Origin: Ignelater luminosus | Taxonomy: Eukaryota > Arthropoda > Insecta > Coleoptera > Elateridae | Length of the DNA stretch: 64,000 bases | Reading direction: 5' to 3' | Assembly: GCA_011009095.1 (NCBI GenBank) | Contig: VTPC01005812.1 | Span: forward strand, 19,011 to 83,010 | Part shown: positions 45,439-57,720 of the stretch, one piece after another | Position numbering within the stretch: the first letter of the stretch is position 1 | How the letters are laid out: each line of letters opens with the position of its first letter | Position numbers and translations under genes: made by a program | Notes under the pieces: generated by a model | Seen by the model: only the letters and a program-made list of their open reading frames with translations | Databases searched by the model: none | Told to the model about the DNA's origin: nothing

Positions 45439-46039
45439 CAGAGATGTGAAAAATACTTTCAAAAAAGTATTTAAATACAAAATCCAGATACTTTGAAATT
45501 TTCCCATTTCAAATACAAAATACTAAATACATTTTTGATTTGATATTTAAATACAAAATATCGATACCTTAATTGCAAAATCACGTATCACCCATTGACA
45601 ACAATAGTTGATACGTAGTTTTGCAACTAAGGTATCGATATGTATTTTCAAAATACTTTTCTTAAAATGCTTTTAGTAAAATACAATGTCACGGAAGAAA
45701 AACTTTAATTAAAATAAGTATAACTATAATAACTACTAATTAGTTATTATATTTAATAACTTTAATTAATGAAGTTACTCGTACAGCAAATAAACACCAT
45801 AAACCATTGAAAACGGCGCAAAATCAAAAATTAAATTAAATTTTTGACCGTCTTATGGAAAAATATAAGAAAAAAGTATTTAGTATTTTCAAAATAGGAA
45901 ATACATTACTAAAAGTATTTCAAATAAAATACAAAATACTTTTGGTGATGAGGTATTTGAAATACAAAATATAAATGAATATTTAGTATTTTTGTATTCG
46001 TATTTTAAATACTTTTATTTGAAATATGTCACATCACTG
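45439..46039. mobile_element. hAT-type MITE with internal palindrome
   Basis: A 601-bp element with ends CAGAGATGTGAAAAATACTT and (right, reversed) CAGTGATGTGACATATTTC, flanked by CCTGTTAT (45431-45438) and CCTGTTAC (46040-46047), an 8-bp duplication with one change, as hAT insertion makes. The body repeats AAATACAAAATACT. Near 45555-45650 the words TATCGATACCTTAATTGC and GCAACTAAGGTATCGATA face each other around a short loop. No ORF. Confidence 0.8.
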
Positions 46040-46690
46040 CCTGTTACAATTAAATTCCGCATCATTGAATCATTACCTAAGCAGCCCCGGGAATTATGAT
46101 ATTTTCGGTTTTTAAATAAAATTTAGATGTGAAAGCTAAACAATTGTGTGCATTCTTTTCAAAGAATGAACACAGTTAAGTTAATAATTATTGAATTGGT
46201 CCAAAAGGTTTTTTGAATTAGAACATTTTTAATTATTACTAATCTTTAAGATTTTATTGTCAATTAACTTCCAGGAAGTTTTAGTGAAGAAGGTATTAAT
46301 TTTAAGTATTAACTTGAAGCTCTAAAAGATGCATATTATAAAACCCAGGTATGTCACTTTCTGATAAAATTTCCTTAGTGTATTTGAGCTGTAACCAAAG
46401 AAAAACACAAGCAAAAAGAAACAACAGGTGCAAAAACTAAAATTCTGTATCAGTCGGAGAAATACTGGAAATATTAAACAGTATTTTCCATTATCAAAAA
46501 AACAGGGATTCCTGATAGAAATTTACAAAAGAATGGTGCCAAGTTAGACAATGAGAGTGAAACCAGTTTTAGTGACATAAAAGCCAAGTCATCAGTAAGT
46601 CCTGTATTTTCTGATTATAACAAGCCTTGTGATAATACTACCAGCAACTCCACTACTAACTTGTATGTCGTAGGTGAATCTCTTCTAAAT
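46040..46690. other. spacer, nothing recognised
   Basis: AT-rich; no motif-bearing ORF. Confidence 0.3.
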
Positions 46691-46691
46691 T

Positions 46692-47010
46692 TAATTTACC
46701 ACTAAAAGAATGTTTGTTACCCATTTTTCTTTCTGTGGTAGAGAGCCCATGTGATGTAGTATAAAGCACTGTAGAAACCATTCAGATAGGTGTGGAGAAA
46801 GACACTTAGAAAGAATCAAGTTTAAATAGTCGTGGAAGACCTACTTAAAGTGCAAGTTATTTAAATGGCAATTTACCATCGAAAGAATATTTGTTAACCA
46901 TTCTTCTTTCTGTGGTAGAGAGCCTATATGATTGTATTGTGTAAAGTACTGTAAAAACCATTAAAGTAGGTGTGGAGGAAAAGACTTAAAAATAATAAAG
47001 TTTAAATACA
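46692..47010. repeat. direct duplication, ~178-bp period
   Basis: Two adjacent copies of a segment with CTTTCTGTGGTAGAGAGCC (about 46730 and 46908), each followed by AAACCATT..TAGGTGTGGAG. Diverged by point changes; non-coding. Confidence 0.7.
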
Positions 47011-47039
47011 GCTGGCATGTGCACTTCAGTGTGCCTGCA

Positions 47040-48090
47040 CTCTTGCCAGTTTGCCTCCAGCTGACTTAAAGGTTTTGGTAGAGGTGTGCATGAGGCTGAG
47101 GTGCTAGCTTCACATAAGCACTGGGGGACTCAGACCTCGTATAGAATATTGGCTGTACACTGTAATGATCAGAGCAGCGATAACATACGCAGCCTTGCTG
47201 CAAACAAACACCAAAGTAAAACTGTCCAAGATTCAAAGATTGGCCCATTGGCAATAACAAGAACTATGAGAACGATTCCTACAGTAACAATGAAGATTCT
47301 GTTGGATTTTCTTCTGCTAGAGCTTATAATACAAGGAGATCCAGAATGCCGAAAACTTGACAACTACAGACTCAAGTCACTGCTCAATATGGAAAAAGAT
47401 AGACGACCCTGTCTTCTACACGAGATCAGACTGTGCTACTCCAGTAACACACCTGAATAGAGATTTCCAACAACTATTGCCAGAAAAATCTAGAACAATA
47501 AGTAAAAAAGTGCCATGTGATGGACTGATCTGGTTTACAGACAAATCAAGGATCTTGGAAGGAAGAAGACAAGAATATATGGCATAAAACCAAAGGTGGA
47601 GTTTTAGTTCTCCCTAGGTAAGTACGCAAATTTTTCAGGCAGAAAGATACATAGACAAAAACCTACGAAATTATGTAAACAAACAGATTTACATATACAC
47701 AGTCAGACAGTCAAGTGGCACTCAAGGCTTTTTGGCAGGTAAAAGTGATGTCAAAACTAGCAATGGAATATGTTGGGGTTTTAATAAATTTAGTAAATTT
47801 TGGTTTATATATTTAATAATTAATTCTACATCACATTTCTTGATAGAATGACATGTTGATAAAAAATAATTGCACTGTACACCCTGACAGACCAAAATAT
47901 ACTGAAACTAAGTTGGACAGATTGCTTAGTTAAACTGGGATCAGAAAACTCATTCTTTGAACCAGGGCTGGCTTTAAATATACCTAAGTGTTTCCTCAGA
48001 GGAGCTATGAATACATGGATCAAAAAACAATAAACCTAGATCTGGGCTGATTGTTTCAGAAACAGGCATGGGAAGCTATTCATAGATGGA
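47040..48090 (+). mobile_element. LINE fragment, RT C-terminus and RNase H domain
   Basis: 47265-47590 reads MRTIPTVTMKILLDFLLLELIIQG, then in another frame VPCDGLIWFTDKSRILEG, the entry to the RNase H domain (DGSKT-type). Further on, SDSQVALKA-like sequence appears near 47700, and 47930-48090 reads LVKLGSENSFFEPGLALNIPKCF and RHGKLFIDG. This order matches the C-terminal part of RNase H-bearing non-LTR elements (I/R1-like). Frameshifts make it inactive. Confidence 0.75.
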
Positions 48091-49048
48091 CTGTTCACAA
48101 AAAAATGAGGAGCTCAATGCAATGAGCAGAACTTAACTAAAACTATTTTTGTGTAATACAGATATAATTAGTAATAAAATACAGCGCAACTTCCTAAAAT
48201 AAAAACTCAAGTTTTCCATATTCTTAGGCTTTTACAAATGCACATAAATCAATCAGGACTAAAGAATTTTTTATTTCAGCAAGTCTTTCATCATAACAAC
48301 TTTCATATTAGCAAGTTTTACTACATTAAAATCAGGTTGATGGATGATTTGAAATTAAAAATAATTTTAAAGTGAAAAGCGGAAATTATTTATTTATTGT
48401 TAATTACAGTTTTCAGTCTCATCGTGTACAAGTGAAAAAAAATATAGTAATTGTTAACTGATTGACTTACATTAAATCAATTTGTACATTAGTGTATGGC
48501 ATCTCTGTATTTACAATACAGGTCTAATTCTAATTATAGATCATTTTTACCATATACCCTTTTAATGTCTCACGTTGTGATGTACTTTTCCTTAATTCTG
48601 ACTTTTAGTCGATAGGAAATCGTTGTCTAAAGGTGATAAAACTTATTTAGTAAAACGATTAAGTACAGTGGTGATAGCAATACTACTAATATACAAAATT
48701 TATACACCTAACATCTAAAATTTGCCAATGCAAATAAAAATATTTTGTAATTAAAATCTTTGGTTATTTTTTTCTCAATTCAATTACAAAACTTTAAATT
48801 TGCAGAGTTTTTGATTACAAAAACAATGCTCTATATACAAATATAAAATCACATAAACGATATTCCACAAAATTAGTAATTACATTTACAGTAATGATAG
48901 TTGTTAAAATAGTTCGAGGAAAGATTGCCTTTGATGGAGACGATGCCTAGGACACAAATAATGAAATTATAAATGCACATAATTAGTAAAAAGCATTTAG
49001 TATTTGAGATACATGTTTAAATTATACAAAATGTATAGCAGTAAATAC
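48091..49048. other. gene-free stretch downstream of TMEM18
   Basis: AT-rich, no recognised element. The TMEM18 3' UTR presumably starts at its upper end on the minus strand, but no canonical AATAAA stands out close to the stop. Confidence 0.3.
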
Positions 49049-49545
49049 TTATTCTTCTTTAAGGCTTTCTTGTCTCCTTTTCTGCTTTTCTAGTCTTAAC
49101 TTTTCTTTTAATTGTGCTGTCCTTAATGTTACCATTAACTGTCTCGATTGCCACAACCAACTTCCCTGTTGAAAGTATCAATTTAAAAATAGTTTCTAGC
49201 AGACATAAAATATCAAACTTACCACCATTAACATGCAATTTAGTAATATCGGTACAGAAAATACAACCGATATAAATAATCCCCTACTATCAAAATATTG
49301 TTGTCGCGAGAAAATCTTCCAATTTGTCGATGCCAGCCGGTTTATGCTTTCGGAAAAATATACAAGTAACACTAAAAGCAATAAATGAAATTGTATTAAA
49401 TAAATTTTAGTAAAATCGATTACTTACAAAGTATAAAAAATAATACAGCCTGGAAATTGCCATAATTACGTGTTGAAAGTGCCATAAGTGTGACTGAAAT
49501 GTGGAAAATGCACAATCCTATAAGCCATGGATCCCGCCAATCGAT
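49049..49545 (-). CDS. TMEM18: transmembrane protein 18 (three exons, first exon not found)
   Basis: Three exons with consistent phases: 49428-49545, 49223-49371 and 49049-49165, separated by 56-57-base introns, giving 127 residues. TMEM18 is a small nuclear-envelope protein with several membrane segments. The sequence begins [20 protein letters not shown] and contains the strongly conserved [19 protein letters not shown] and [18 protein letters not shown], then the basic tail ([19 protein letters not shown]) typical of the family. The first coding exon, expected to add about 15-25 residues and end in phase 0, was not found between 49546 and 58700; it may be short or outside my recognition. 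Otherwise the gene looks intact. Confidence 0.93.
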
Positions 49546-50879
49546 CTAAAACAAACAGATTTTTAGCAATTATACGCGAGAATAAGTTTCTTTTATACAG
49601 TATGGCCTGTATGAATTTTTATTAATCAAATGCTATTGTTAACATAATGTGCATGTAATTTATTGACTTATTGTTTATATATTGGTTTCTATCAGGAAAT
49701 ACAAGTGCATATAATTATTATTAGTTCATTGTACTATTTAATAACATTCTGTTTATTGCATAGGTAAGTACAATCACACAAAATGAGTTTGTTTGCTGCC
49801 TTCTACATTGTGAGATGTAAAAGTTGTTTGGTTTAAAATTCTTAATTTCTTAAACATCTTTATTTGCAATAAGGAGGCATAAAAATCATAATTTTTATTA
49901 ATCACAACAGTTATATAATATGACGATTAAAATTTAATTGCACAGATTCCAATTCTTTACGACACAATTATGTTCTTCTTCAATCTTTTTTGTTTCGTAT
50001 ATCTTAATTATCTATAATTCATTTATTAAATTACCCAATTCCTACAAATCCATAACAGTTTATCATTTTGAACTTGAAGTGCTAAATTGGTTGCCTATAT
50101 AAATTAAATAAAATGTTACTTTGAATTGCATTATTTATTACTTTATCAGTTGCTGATTACTTATCAGTTATCACAATATTTGTTTTGCTTAAATTAACTA
50201 TTCAGATTTAATTAATATACTAATTTGGAAGTAAAGGAAATTCTATTTTAAACTAATCCTTAAATTGTCAACTCTCAGTTAAATTTACATAAATTTGAAT
50301 CACACTTTAAAAGTTATCTGGAATTCATCCTGGTGAAAAGCCTCCTAAATATGTAAACACAGTTATGAAAGTAATTTTGATGATGAAGACAGTTCAATAA
50401 TAAAATGAAAACATGCAATCCATGGTGATTTCTCTATCGTCCAAGTTTCAATAGATCAAGTTTTCATATAATCAGGATTCGTAATTAAATTCCTCAACTT
50501 TTCCATTATGTGTTCCATAAATTTCCAGATCATCATTTCTGTTATCAATTGATATTATTAGTGTTAGGATTTGTATGCATTATGTATACATATTTATGTA
50601 CAAACCACATGTGCAAATTTAAAAGTGCATGTAAATACATATTTTGACCATTTTTATAAACGCATGCATGCTTTTGAAAATTTTGAATTTAATGCACATA
50701 TTACACCTTTTTAGTGCTTTTGTATTCTATTTATAATTTTTTATTCTTTTAAAATATTCAGTTTTTTTCGTTTTAAAATTCATAATTCTTTCCTGTTTTA
50801 AAATGCAAAATACTACAATGCACTTAGTGTTAAGTAAGGCAGTTTATTTTCACAATAAGGCATAGGTATCTCATTAAGC
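49546..50879. other. gene-free stretch upstream of visible TMEM18 exons
   Basis: AT-rich. It should hold intron 1 of TMEM18 and perhaps its first exon, but no minus-strand ATG with a phase-0 donor is convincing. Confidence 0.35.
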
Positions 50880-52090
50880 TACCTCAAGGTGACAAGATTA
50901 TTTCCAGGTAGTTGCTCTTTAGATGACAATTTTAAGTGGTTTTGGTAGACTTCACAATATTTGGTTAAATGATTTTTACTTTTAAGATGGTTTATTGTCG
51001 TATTTAGAAGTTTTTTGGAAGAAACCTCCCAGAAGCACAAGCACAACGTCGCCCACATAAGCAAGTATTGACAGCTTTACTAGGTTCAACTGCCAGTTTC
51101 CTATCTTAAAAGGGTTTATCGTTCTTTTGCATTCCTTTATCACATCGTCCATAAGGATAATAAAGAGGTAGAGACTGATTATATCACCTTGCTGCATCCC
51201 TGAAGTAGTGAGGAATTCTCCTGAGGTAGCATTCCCAGTTATTTATGTTGGTGTCACTGTTTCTAGTTACACATTTCTCACTAGAAAATCTTCTGTCAAA
51301 CAAATGTCAATGTCAAAATAGGATTAAAATGCAGTAAATTCGTTTTCATGTGCAAATCAGTTTGATTACAATTAATATTGAAGTAATAAACACAAAAAAT
51401 AAATTTTTATTCCAAATAATAAACAAACAACAAAAGGTAACTCTACGAAATGCAAACATTTACCTTTTCTAAATGACAATCTAACCTCTGATTTTAAAAA
51501 ATAAAAACAAATAACAATATTGTCAACATTTCTCAACGAAAAATTCTGGTGTTTAGAAGGTTTTGTTACCAACACAACAAAAATTCAACAGGAATTATAG
51601 AAATGAGATAAACTATAGTCCGGCAAACTTTGTAGAAGCTTTGAATTCTTCTAATAAGGATCTCCTCCATGCCTCTCTTTCAGAGTACCCTCCACAGTTC
51701 TGGCATGTACCTTTCTTCCATACTCAACGACTTTTTCTGTTATTTGTCGCTTAGCAAAGATCAGGTCTTGGGTTCCTCAGTTGGCCCGGAAGCTACACTG
51801 CTCTTTTTCGAGAAGGGATTCCACTTTCTTGGCCAGTCTCTTTGATAATATCCGCGAATAGGTCTTTCTGGGTATGCTAAGCAGGGAAATTCCCCTGTGA
51901 TTCTGGCAGTTATGGTTGTCACCTTTTTTTAAAGATTGGGATTATAATAGCGACCTCCCAATCCTTAGGTATTTTTGCTGTCCTCCAGGTGAGATTTACT
52001 ACATGGAGCAAAAGGTTTTCACCAGCTTCCCCAATATACTTCAGCAGCTCTGGTGCCACTGCATCATTTGAATCTTTATATGTTGATTGC
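50880..52090 (-). mobile_element. LINE reverse transcriptase remnant, interrupted
   Basis: Minus 52090-51580 reads APELLKYIGEAGENLLL-like, then WEVAIIIPIFKKGDNHNCQNHRGI and ILSKRLAKKVESLLEKEQC, the start of a non-LTR RT. After a foreign or decayed segment (about 51300-51570), 51290-50990 continues with TTSGMQQGDIISLYLFIILMD, VIKECKRTINPFKIGNW and ILAYVGDVVLVLL; the catalytic YADD is altered to YVGD. It is dead. Confidence 0.85.
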
Positions 52091-52189
52091 TATTTATTTT
52101 AGCAAATTTTATTTGTTTAATGAAAACAATTAGTAAATTAGAAATACGAGGAATATCAATTGAAGAATAAATGAAACAATAACAGGGCA

Positions 52190-52482
52190 AGGTGATGTAG
52201 TGGAAGAACTTATTACATTTTGCAATGTTGAAAGAAGTTTTTCTGAGTATAAAACAATCTTTTCAGATAATAAACATTCATTTACTTTTGATAAGTTAAA
52301 AGGCATAAGTGCATGCATATATGGGCATTTTTTTCTAGCAAGTAAAACCTGTAATAAAATTAATTGCAATGAATTTCATCAAAAGACAAGTTATAGGACA
52401 GGAAAACCACCAGGTGAAAGTATATTTCCGATAAATCTATTAAACATACAAAAGTACCCACATATTAGAGAAAATTGACAAA
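52190..52482 (+). mobile_element. hAT transposase C-terminal fragment
   Basis: The ORF reads NVERSFSEYKTIFSDNKHSFT then FDKLKG, matching the (D/N)VERSFSxYKxILSDxRxSxTxENL signature near the C-terminal dimerisation region of hAT transposases. Nothing else of the transposase is adjacent. Confidence 0.7.
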
Positions 52483-54240
52483 ATTGTTCAATACAATCAT
52501 AAAATATGCAAAACGACTTAAAGGAAAGTCTAATCATAATATTCAGATAAAGTAATAAAATCAATCTAATACAATTTTATTAAGTCCTTCATTGTTTAAT
52601 TTGATACAAAGTAAATAGAATACAACCATTCAATAAATAAAGCAACAATTAAAAATATGTTAGATCAACATTGTTGACTTAATTGATAAAAATTTCGTTT
52701 TTATAATTATCTCTTAACTCTAGGTTTTCTCGATTGCTACAAATCTTTATTACGTTTTAGTACTGTAAAGCTTATCTTTAATAATTAAAAATAGTAATGT
52801 ACTATTGAACATCTTTATCGATGTAAAACACAAAAATTACTAACTAGGTCAGCAGGTTAATGTTAATAATAATAATAATAAACAAGTTAAATTCATCTTT
52901 GTTTATTAATTGCAAATAAAAATTAATTTTAGGGTACCCCCTGTCTACAAACAGTAATCAACAATTCGGATATTTATAAATCAGTAACAGATATCATAAA
53001 TTACGATTGGAGACAAACACATGATAACATCAGTCTCACGCCACATTTTCCATATCTGCTTTTATCGAATGTTATAATAAGTCTGAGAATTTATTCATTA
53101 ACTGATTGATATGATATAATTCAATGCTTTGTTAACTTGAATAGCTATAGATTGCTAAAAAAAGTCATCTATCCATTATTACTATTGCAATAAGTAGCAT
53201 CGAGTTTTCAGTATAAAATTTGATAAAATCTTCCTTAAACTGTACAATAATTATACAGCCAGTGAAGAAAAATTAATCTAACTTTACTTTCAACAGTATG
53301 TATGAAAAGTATTTGATACAGTGGACAGGCCTCCTAACTACAAAAATATTTACACTTCCAGCTATGATAAAAAGGAGATCTTTAATGTCCTTGACACAAT
53401 ATCTAAGTATTTTAAAAAATTTTCTTTTCTTTTTGCTATGCTATAAATGGTTTTTGTATGATATACCTTTCATTAAAAATGCAATTAAATAAAAAGGTTA
53501 AGAATAAAATACCACCTTGAAATAAAAATAATTCTGACCAACACTTCCACGTTACTTCCTTAATGATGCGAGTTTCAGTTGCCTGTTATAATGATAAAAG
53601 AAAATCCTGAAAATTAAAAGCACAGCAAATTGAAACTTTACAACTTATAAGCACAGAGATCATAATAAATAATTTTTTTTATTAAAACACACCCTATAGA
53701 GATAAAAAAATCAATAGTAAGAATTACATTAAACCATAAAAAAATTTTGTTAATTGTTTAAATTAATTAACATATTATTATATTGTGTTTAAGCTTTATA
53801 ATATATTGTTGATAAATGTTGCAATTATAACAGCAGTAGACACAATAACGGAACTTGTATAGTATCTTGAATACTGGGTTCAAGGGGCTTGCCCTCAAAA
53901 CAACTAGTGCTTAACAGTATTTTTTTATCTTGTATTCTTTTCATTAAAACTGTTGGTTTAATCAGATCTTAACAGGCAGCATTGAATTCACTTCACTTTC
54001 ATAATATCTTATATTATGTACCTATTTATTCCAATTGTAGCAGTTCAATTTTTTATTAATAGAAATCTTGAGATAATTAGTTGAATACAATTCTTATTGA
54101 AAAATTTATTTTGCAATTATTACATTGGGTTGAATTAACTACCTAAAATGTGTGTCACATTGGAAGTGTTTTATTTTGCAAATTTTGTGAAGTTCCAGTA
54201 GCAGCAATAAAAAAGTTTCAAGTAACTCAACTAAGATAGG
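52483..54240. other. gene-free stretch
   Basis: AT-rich with a short (AAT)n run at about 52865. Plus ORF 53298-53492 has no motif. Nothing recognised. Confidence 0.35.
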
Positions 54241-55770
54241 CCAGGCAAATTATAGTTCCGCCTTCCAAAAATGGGTGGAGTTCTAGAAACAGTTTCAATC
54301 ACTGAAGTAGGCATCTGATTTGAATAATCTGAGTTTGCCCTGATTTCCTAGTGGAGCTTCAGCCTCGACATTTTAGGACTTCTTTCGATTTTTCTCAAAT
54401 TCCTCCGAAACTAAGCGTTTAATCGAAAAGTCCACTATTACCAAAAATGTAGAGCATTAAATTGATCAAGTGGTCATGTAGAAAAGCTACGTCATAAAAC
54501 GCCTCTCATACCACTCTATGCAATAGAAATCCTTCAACTACGACAAACTCTGTCTTTTCGAAATCAATTGGGTCTTTAAGGGCATCAAACATCTTGTAAA
54601 ACAGTTTTCTGTGTTTTCTGCATACCTATGTCATCAAACATTGATAGGGGATACGGGGCCAATTCATACTGAAAATATTGCTGAAGCTCTTCTTTGGACT
54701 TTTTGTGGAATACGATTCTGGGAAAAATCATTTCAGCGTTTACAGAAACGAGTTTGCCGTGCATTGTGATTTGAGACGTCTACCTTTTAGAGGTAAGACT
54801 CGGTTTTTTCTTTGAAACTTCACATTGCCAAAGTTGCCACCAATGATCTTTAAAATGCATGAATGGCCAATTTCATCAGCTTTGTGACAATTGACCTTTT
54901 CATCACCTAGTATCTCAGTGCTAATAGATATATGGACATGACAAAAACCAGTCATACAACTTCTTGACATCTGCATTGTTTCTTTGTATTCTTACATTTC
55001 TAGCATCCACATGCCGCTCAGTAGTTGCAAATCAAACACCACAAAATTGCTTGACTTGGTCTATGATGCCAACAGCTGTAGGCATCGAAGCAATTCATCT
55101 TGCCAGTGTGCTATCTGCTAATCCTATACCGTGCGTTAAGCCACCACTACTCTTAATTGCATGCATTAGGGTTTGTTCAATCGTCATGTCAGATGAAATT
55201 CCTGCCCAAAATGTTCCTGACCTTCGGATTGTGAACCATCTCTTAATTACAAAAAAGTTCACAGTCTTGTCGAGTAAGTTTGGTTTCCAGTTCAATCATG
55301 TCTTGTAAGTATAAACGGCATGATTTTGCATTAAGGTAGTGGCCACTGGCATGAAAATATTGAAGCGTATCTTTAATACTTTGCAAATGCAACTGTCAAT
55401 CTCCACTCCTCTCAGCTCACATAAATCTCTTTACAATGGTTACAGTTTTGAAATACTGCACCCACAATCGTCGTGCTGTACCTCCATTGTTAGCAACTTT
55501 TTCTACTTTCTGAGAAAATTTATCGGTCACTGCTGTGACCAAAGCCGCATATACATCCAGATTGTCTGTGTCCAAATCATTGAGAATAACTGTCAGTGCT
55601 GAATGCTCTTCTTTTAGATCGATCTTCGATAAAATAATTTGGACCAAAGTCAGGTGTGTCTACAGAACCCAGTGAAGCTCTTGAGTAGGAGTGTCCAGTC
55701 ATCAACTTCTTAGTGGATGTAGCTGCGTAGATGATACTGAACAAATCCTGCAGCCCACTTCCATCCATAA
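54241..55770 (-). mobile_element. degenerate transposon-type ORF of unknown family
   Basis: Minus frames spell pieces of one long protein: MDGSGLQDLFSIIYAATSTK, KLMTGHSYSRAS, then (55290-55095) VIKRWFTIRRSGTFWAGISSDM and TIEQTLMHAIKSSGGLTHGIG, and (54976-54740) further pieces such as ILGDEKVNCHKADEIGHSCIL. The phrase SSDMTIEQTLM..KSSGGLTHG is common in multi-copy arthropod ORFs of unknown function. Many stops. It is truncated at its 5' side by the MITE that starts at 55773. Confidence 0.55.
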
Positions 55771-55772
55771 TA

Positions 55773-56148
55773 CAGTGTGTCCACTTTTCGATGCTCACTA
55801 CTGGGATCTCGGAAATTGTAAGAGATACGAAGTCGGTTAAATTGGAAAAGTTGGCTATTTTGGAGATCTTGTGCTTTTGTTTTTCCAAAAAAGTTCACGG
55901 CTTACTAGATATTTGCTAAAAACGAAATTATTCTATTTTTTTTAAAGTGAAATATCTCAGGAACAAGCAAAGATAGAAAAGAACAGCAAAGAGGGTGTTT
56001 TACAGAATTTATTCCGAAACACAAAAAAATTATTTTCGCAAAAGTAAACTGATCTCCAAAATAGCCAAAACTTTTCCAATTTAACCGACTTCGTATCTCT
56101 TACAATTTTCGAGATCCCAATAGTGAGCATCGAAATTGGGACACACTG
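55773..56148. mobile_element. foldback MITE with ~97-bp inverted repeats
   Basis: A 376-bp element flanked by TA on each side (55771-55772, 56149-56150). Its ends CAGTGTGTCCACTTTTCGAT and (right, reversed) CAGTGTGTCCCAATTTCGAT extend inward as near-identical arms of about 97 bases, sharing GGGATCTCG and AAGAGATACGAAGTCGG, with a ~180-base unpaired centre. TA duplication and CAGT ends suggest a Tc1/mariner-related non-autonomous element. Confidence 0.85.
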
Positions 56149-56199
56149 TATTGCAAATCTTATTTTTGAAATTTTAGGAAGTGAAGACGACAAGGATAA

Positions 56200-56526
56200 A
56201 TCATACTGATTGACAATGACAGTTTTAGAAAAAAACAATCCTTCAATTATTGCTGCTTTTTTAAATGACGCATTAGGTCTTTTGCGGCCAGAAGGAATCC
56301 AGTATTATTCACATGTTCAATTAGCTTGCACCGGTGTAGCACCTTCTATGCAGAAAGCTATGATTGGATTGCAAGTATTGCATCCTAAAATGATACATGT
56401 TACGCGAGGAGCTGAATTGATTTGCTCTCTGTACCCCAAAGTGAACACGTTAATCTCCCCAGTAAAAAAGTTTTTCTAGAAGTTCCTTCCCAGTTAGTCA
56501 GTCACATTCAGAGATATTGCAGGCAC
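56200..56526 (+). mobile_element. hAT-type (DUF659/CGGBP1-like) transposase fragment
   Basis: The ORF reads PSIIAAFLNDALGLLRPEGIQYY, then GVAPSMQKAMIGLQVLHPKMIH, YPKVNTLISPVKKFF, and after one stop EVPSQLVSHFRDIAGTD. This matches the RVFNDALKLLWPDGV..DAAPYMxKAGxALKxLYPKLxHxTCVAH..PNVNxLISSxKKVF series of hAT-like transposases (CGG triplet repeat-binding protein 1-like). It is cut by the mariner end at about 56528. Confidence 0.75.
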
Positions 56527-56527
56527 C

Positions 56528-57720
56528 GATGTACGAGGTGTGTAAATAAAGTAATGAGACTGATTTTTTTATAATTACAATTCCACATTGTCTCCTTCAA
56601 AGTAATTGCCTAGGGAAGCCACACAGTGATGCAGGCAATTTTTCTACTATTCATAGCAGTGCTGGAACTCGGATACTAAAATTGCTTTCAGGTGGTCGGT
56701 TGCGGTAGTGTTAATGTCTTCCGGTGTGCCAAAATGACGTCCTTGGGGTGATCTTTCAATCCTGGGAAGAGAAAAAAGTCACAAGGATTCAAGTTGGGGG
56801 AATAAAGAGGCTGAGAAGTCACAGATGTCTACTTGCCAAAAACTCATTAATTGAAAATGCAGTGTGACAAGGCGCATTGTCGTGATGCAGCACCCAGTTG
56901 TTTTTGATGCTTGGTCTCACACCCTTTTTTGAAGACTTTCAAGAACGTCTCTGTAAAATTGTTGGTTTACCGTTTGGCTTGAGGCACAAACTCTTTGTAG
57001 ACGATTCCCTGGCTTTTTTCTGCTATTTTTTGGTTTTTGTGAGCTTGAAGTGTCATTCCTGGCTCTGGCGCTTCGTTTCTGGGTCGTACTGAAAGACCCA
57101 AAACTTGTCACCAGTAATGACACGTCCCAGAAAATGAGGTTCATTTTCAATCCGCCCCAAAAAGTTACGGCACGTGTCCCTCTTGTTGTTCTTTTGTTCC
57201 GGCGAAAGGTTTTTCGGAACCATTTTCGAGCAAATTCTCATCGTTCCCAATTCATTGGCCAAAACCTCATGAAAGGTGTTGTGAATCAAATTCAACTGTT
57301 CCTCGATCATTCTGACTGTCAAGCGACGGCCAGAACGCACAAGAACCCGGATTTTGGCAACATCTTCGCTGCGAGGTTCATTTTCAATCTGTTCTCTTCC
57401 CTCTGAAAACGTCTTAAACCACCTGAAAGCCTGGGCCCTTAACGAAAATTGTCTCCATAGGCCTCCTGAAGCTTTGCAAAAGTTTCTGTCGTACCGTGAC
57501 CAAGACTGAAGACCAACCTGATAACACAACGTTGTTCGACATTGGTATCACTCATTTTCAGAACACAATAGAAAATAAAACAAAAGAAAAGGTCACAATA
57601 AACCCTACAGGGATTTTGAAAAGTCGCCGTCACTCATCTAAAGCACTCCTAACGTTTGGCAAAACCTCAATCTTCATTTATGAAAGGTCAAGTATTTGAA
57701 AGTAGTTCCTGTATATCCTG
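56528..57720 (-). mobile_element. mariner element, degenerate
   Basis: The minus-strand transposase begins near 57555 (MSDTNVEQRCVIRLVFSLG), continues with QAFRWFKTFSEGREQIENEP, LSPEQKNNKRDTCRNFL and VITGDKFWVFQYDPETKRQS (first catalytic Asp kept, usual GDE changed to GDK), then after frameshifts QTVNQQFYRDVLESLQKRV, WVLHHDNAPCHTAFSINEFLA (second Asp) and ILVTFFSSQD (third position lost), ending EKLPASLCGFPRQ. The outer end TACGAGGTGTGTAAATAAAG lies at 56531. The other TIR was not identified. It is inactive. Confidence 0.88.
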
